This document shows, piece after piece, positions 4,712 through 6,249 of a stretch of DNA of 6,249 nucleotides. The stretch is taken from assembly GCA_027620395.1 (NCBI GenBank), contig JAQBZY010000088.1:1-6249 (forward strand), given 5' to 3'. The first letter of the stretch is position 1. The number at the start of each line of letters is the position of its first letter. A program made the translations under genes and the position numbers. The DNA comes from Pseudomonadota bacterium (lineage in GTDB: Bacteria; Pseudomonadota; Alphaproteobacteria; Rhodospirillales; Casp-alpha2). The notes beneath the pieces were generated by a model. The model was given only the letters and a program-made list of their open reading frames with translations. It searched no databases and was not told the DNA's origin.

Positions 4712-6249
4712 CGGGCTCGATGTGCCCGCTTTCGGCGGTCACTCCGCCGATGATCGTCGCGTGCGCATAACCTGCGATGCGGAGAGCGGCGACACAGGCC
4801 TCGGCACGATCGGGTGCAAGGGCCGCCAACAGGCCGCCCGATGTCTGTGGATCGAATATCAACGGATAGCGTTCGTTCTCAGACGCGTCGGCGATGTTGC
4901 GGATGGCGCGGCGTAGCCGCACGTTGGCCGGTTGCAGCGAGCTCAAGATGCCAGCCCGCGTCGTTTCCAGCGCCCCGTCCATGATCGGCAGCGCGTTCAG
5001 ATCAATGCTGACATCGACGCCGGAGCCCTTGATCATTTCGACCATATGACCCAACAGGCCGAAGCCGGTGATGTCCGTGCACGCCCGAGCCCCGTGCTGG
5101 TAGACGCATTTGGCGGCGTCTCGATTGGATAGCAGCATCGAGGTTAGCGCCGCATCGATCCAACGGCCCTTCGCTTTTTGCTGCATATCGGCGGCGAACA
5201 GCGTTCCGGTGCCGAGCGGCTTGGTGAGGATCAAAAGATCGCCGGGACGCATGCCGCCTTTGCGCAGGATGGCGTCGCGGTCGGCCAGGCCGTTGACGGC
5301 AAAGCCGAGCGCCAGTTCGGCACCCTCGCTGGTATGCCCACCGACCAGCGCGGCACCGGCCGCGTTCAAGACTTCGAGCGCGCCGGTCATCATCTGTTTG
5401 ACCGTGTCCTCGACCTTGGACTCGATGCCATGGGGCACGGTCGCGATAGCCAACGCCGTCTGCGCTTCGGCGCCCATGGCAAAAATATCGCTGAGCGCAT
5501 GATTGGCGGCGATTTTGCCAAAGACGTACGGATCGTCGATGAACGATCGGAAGTAATCGACGGTGTGCACCATGACCTTGCCGGGCGGCACGTCGACGAC
5601 GGCGGCATCGTCGGGCTCGTGCAGTCCGATCAGAATATCGTCGCGCGGCACCGGCTTGAGGTCCGAGAGGGCCCGGGTCAGGACGCTGGCGCCGACCTTG
5701 GCGCCGCACCCGCCGCAGCGCATGGCGATGGCGGAAATTTCCTTGAGCGTATCCTGATCCGCAAGGCCGTGCGCGAAAGCGGACTTCGTATCGTCGGTCA
5801 TTTTGGGCAGATCGGTATATTTCGACATCCACCGGCGGTCGATCCAGTCTTTCCAGGTCCAGAACATCCTACCTTCGACGGAGAATCCGGCACGCGCTGC
5901 AATCGCGTACTTATCGCCGGTGCTGATCAGCGCCAGCGCGGCTTTTTGCGGTGTGAATGGCTTGAGAGTCTTGCCCAGCAGGGCGCGGCGTAAGTTCTCG
6001 GCCAATGGTTTGCCTTGGCGCACGGCGAACACGCCGGCTTTTTCACGCGGGTGATTGACGACCGCGGCGACATCGCCGGCCGCGAATATCGCGTCGTGCG
6101 AGGTAGATCGGAGGCAGTCGTCGACCGTGACAAAGCCGTTCTCGTCGATGTCCAAGCCGGACTCGCCAAGCCAGTCGGGCGCACTCGCACCGGTCACCAG
6201 CAGTATTTCGTCCAGCGCCAACGTTTGGCCATCGGAAAGGGTCAACAAG
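4695..6249 (-). CDS. senC: NAD(P)/FAD oxidoreductase-selenophosphate synthetase fusion (SelD/SenC), 5' partial
   Basis: Makes selenophosphate from selenide and ATP (selenide, water dikinase). The frame runs off the right edge: its first complete codon (6248-6246) is a TTG lying inside a domain, so the true start is beyond the window. Counting from that codon there are 517 residues. Residues 1-150 are the C-terminal end of a pyridine nucleotide-disulfide oxidoreductase domain, with ILLVTGASAPDWL and the FAD motif DAIFAAGDVAAV (52-63). Residues about 170-517 are a complete SelD: glycine-rich active-site loop CGGCGAK (Cys178, Cys181, Lys184), DDAAVVD (213-219), ALSDIFAMGA (251-260), VGGHTSEGA (302-310), TDITGFGLLGH (391-401) and DPQTSGGLL (466-474). 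The active-site position is cysteine (TGC codon), not selenocysteine. Oxidoreductase-SelD fusions are known in bacteria; the extra domain may supply reduced selenium, which is inference. It could be named selD, and might also serve Sec or selenouridine synthesis. Confidence 0.92.
   Translation of the reverse strand, partial: LLTLSDGQTLALDEILLVTGASAPDWLGESGLDIDENGFVTVDDCLRSTSHDAIFAAGDVAAVVNHPREKAGVFAVRQGKPLAENLRRALLGKTLKPFTPQKAALALISTGDKYAIAARAGFSVEGRMFWTWKDWIDRRWMSKYTDLPKMTDDTKSAFAHGLADQDTLKEISAIAMRCGGCGAKVGASVLTRALSDLKPVPRDDILIGLHEPDDAAVVDVPPGKVMVHTVDYFRSFIDDPYVFGKIAANHALSDIFAMGAEAQTALAIATVPHGIESKVEDTVKQMMTGALEVLNAAGAALVGGHTSEGAELALGFAVNGLADRDAILRKGGMRPGDLLILTKPLGTGTLFAADMQQKAKGRWIDAALTSMLLSNRDAAKCVYQHGARACTDITGFGLLGHMVEMIKGSGVDVSIDLNALPIMDGALETTRAGILSSLQPANVRLRRAIRNIADASENERYPLIFDPQTSGGLLAALAPDRAEACVAALRIAGYAHATIIGGVTAESGHIEPVSLTW

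Noticed and set aside
4712..4732. Possible intrinsic terminator after senB: CGGGC, 7-base loop, GCCCG, then CTTT.
   Set aside because: The stem is only 5 pairs, the T-run is three bases, and it sits in selD/senC coding sequence; in GC-rich DNA this is readily due to chance.
5178..5993. A 271-codon open frame on the plus strand.
   Set aside because: It is antisense to the SelD/oxidoreductase gene and shows no domain; long antisense frames are common at this GC content.

Overview
The window is GC-rich with short or overlapping gene junctions and strong G/C preference at third codon positions. It looks like a bacterial chromosome, most likely proteobacterial and perhaps an alphaproteobacterium; that taxonomic guess rests only on base composition and gene families. 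Five protein-coding genes fill almost every base. I see no RNA genes, insertion sequences, CRISPR arrays or long non-coding stretches. The longest gap is about 40 bases.

Left part (1-2376, + strand): the 3' part of a gene for an FAD/NAD(P)-type oxidoreductase with a C-terminal BFD-like [2Fe-2S] domain (HcnB / opine oxidase subunit A family). It is joined by an ATGA overlap to a complete gene for a DAO-family flavoprotein (HcnC / opine oxidase subunit B family). Together they look like two subunits of a membrane- or electron-carrier-linked amine/opine/amino-acid dehydrogenase whose substrate cannot be read from the sequence.

Right part (2335-6249): what I read as a selenoneine biosynthesis locus. 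It holds an EgtB-like DinB + FGE-sulfatase protein (SenA, - strand), a GT-B glycosyltransferase of the selenosugar synthase type (SenB, + strand), and a selenophosphate synthetase (SelD/SenC, - strand) fused behind an FAD/NAD(P) oxidoreductase domain. In the known pathway the selenophosphate synthetase makes selenophosphate, SenB transfers selenium to the anomeric carbon of a UDP-sugar to give a selenosugar, and SenA joins the selenosugar to hercynine in an O2-dependent reaction leading to selenoneine. The hercynine-forming methyltransferase EgtD is not in the window.

The layout is unusual. The three sen genes alternate in orientation: senA and senB are divergent from a 40-base gap, senB and senC converge with a 17-base overlap, and senA converges on the DAO-family gene with a 42-base overlap. 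They therefore cannot form one simple operon, and control probably centres on the AT-rich senA/senB gap.
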